From: JALHUF01 sp050014795 | GTDB taxonomy: Bacteria; Acidobacteriota; Terriglobia; UBA7540 | Reading direction: 5' to 3' | Length of the DNA: 9,880 bases | NCBI GenBank assembly: GCA_050014795.1 | Contig: JBEKCQ010000143.1 | Location: 1 to 9,880, forward strand | Position numbers and translations under genes: made by a program | Notes under the pieces: generated by a model | Databases searched by the model: none | The model's input: the letters and a program-made list of their open reading frames with translations, nothing else | What the model was told of the DNA's origin: nothing | In this document: one piece after another, positions 9,435-9,880 of the stretch | Numbering within the stretch: the first letter of the stretch is position 1 | Layout of the letters: each line of letters starts with the position of its first letter

Positions 9435-9880
9435 TCACCTCCTACGATTCGCACGCGCATGCTTTTCCCGAATTGTCTTGGCGCGGGCTTTCATCTCCTT
9501 GGCCTCGGTTCCACGACCGGTCTTTTTGAGCAGGGCCGCGTAATTGGCGAGCACTGTAGCCACTCTCTGCGGCGGTCCTGCGGCTTTTTCGAGAATCTCC
9601 AGCGACCGCTTGTACAGCGGCTCAGCGTCAGCGTACTTCCCTTGGGCCTGGTAGACCAGTGCCAGATTGTTGAGGCTAGTGGCCACGTCGAGATGTTCCG
9701 GCCCCAGCGCTTTTTCGCGGATGGCCAATGCGCGCTGGAAAAGCGGTTCCGCGTCGCGGTAATTCACCTGGGCGTGGTAAAGCATCCCCAGGTTGTTGAG
9801 GTTGGTGGCGACTTCAGGGTGCTCCGGCCCGAGGATCTTCTCCCAGGCAGCCACTGTCCTTCGGTAGAGCATCTCGGCCT
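9435..9880 (-). CDS. TPR-repeat protein, C-terminal part (kinesin-light-chain type; runs off right edge)
   Basis: The visible 147 residues are the C-terminal end of a tetratricopeptide-repeat protein; the frame is open past the right edge, so the ATG at 9872 is internal. The repeats have the 42-residue kinesin-light-chain period: LGPEHPEVATNLNNLGMLYH...YRDAEPLFQRALAIREKA, then LGPEHLDVATSLNNLALVYQ...YADAEPLYKRSLEILEKA, then a degenerate last repeat (VLANYAALLKKTGRGTEAKEMKARAKTIREK) and a basic tail ending ANRRR. Such repeats form helical scaffolds for protein-protein contacts. In bacteria these proteins are often fused to kinase, caspase-like or NB-ARC domains at the N-terminus, which would lie outside the window. 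It is convergent with the mini-rubredoxin gene, with 66 bp between the two stops and no clear terminator hairpin there. Confidence 0.88.
   Translation of the reverse strand, partial: AEMLYRRTVAAWEKILGPEHPEVATNLNNLGMLYHAQVNYRDAEPLFQRALAIREKALGPEHLDVATSLNNLALVYQAQGKYADAEPLYKRSLEILEKAAGPPQRVATVLANYAALLKKTGRGTEAKEMKARAKTIREKHARANRRR

Overview
The window is GC-rich (roughly 60-75% in hand-counted lines of the flanking genes). It looks like chromosomal sequence of a free-living, probably soil-type bacterium. The gene set, the many dispersed hairpin repeats and the period-7 intergenic repeats fit Acidobacteriota best. This is an inference from style; there is no rRNA or other decisive marker. About 3.2 kb in the middle (from about 2910 to 6110) is visibly less GC-rich (about 48-50% in sampled lines), uses AGA/AGG arginine codons freely, and reads as horizontally acquired DNA.

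Left edge, minus strand: the N-terminal 228 residues of a membrane-bound proton/sodium-translocating pyrophosphatase (hppA), with a good promoter about 120 bases upstream of its start. A repeat-rich, gene-free stretch (about 840-1177) separates it from a divergent D-2-hydroxyacid dehydrogenase of the glyoxylate/hydroxypyruvate reductase type (1235-2197).

Centre: a mosaic of repeats (R1-R2 ... hairpin element ... R2-R1) encloses a small solitary ribbon-helix-helix regulator gene on the minus strand. Its promoter carries three TGGTG boxes at an exact 10-bp period. Directly after the last repeat, a clear promoter drives a two-gene operon with an ATGA overlap. The first gene encodes an unrecognised 184-residue protein. 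The second encodes an 859-residue protein joining an unassigned N-terminal region, a SNF2 helicase carrying an inserted four-cysteine zinc ribbon, and a C-terminal Mrr-type nuclease. This pair is the best candidate for an undescribed defence (restriction-like) system here.

Right: after a hairpin repeat come a GlcG/HbpS-like protein, a MOFRL-type glycerate 2-kinase (TAATG overlap with the previous gene) and a tartronate-semialdehyde-reductase-like beta-hydroxyacid dehydrogenase. Together with the dehydrogenase at 1235-2197 these form a glyoxylate/hydroxypyruvate/tartronate semialdehyde to glycerate to 2-phosphoglycerate gene neighbourhood, apparently split by the central cassette. No glyoxylate carboligase gene lies in the window. 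At the far right are a 41-residue rubredoxin-like protein and, convergent with it, the C-terminal part of a kinesin-light-chain-type TPR protein that runs off the window.
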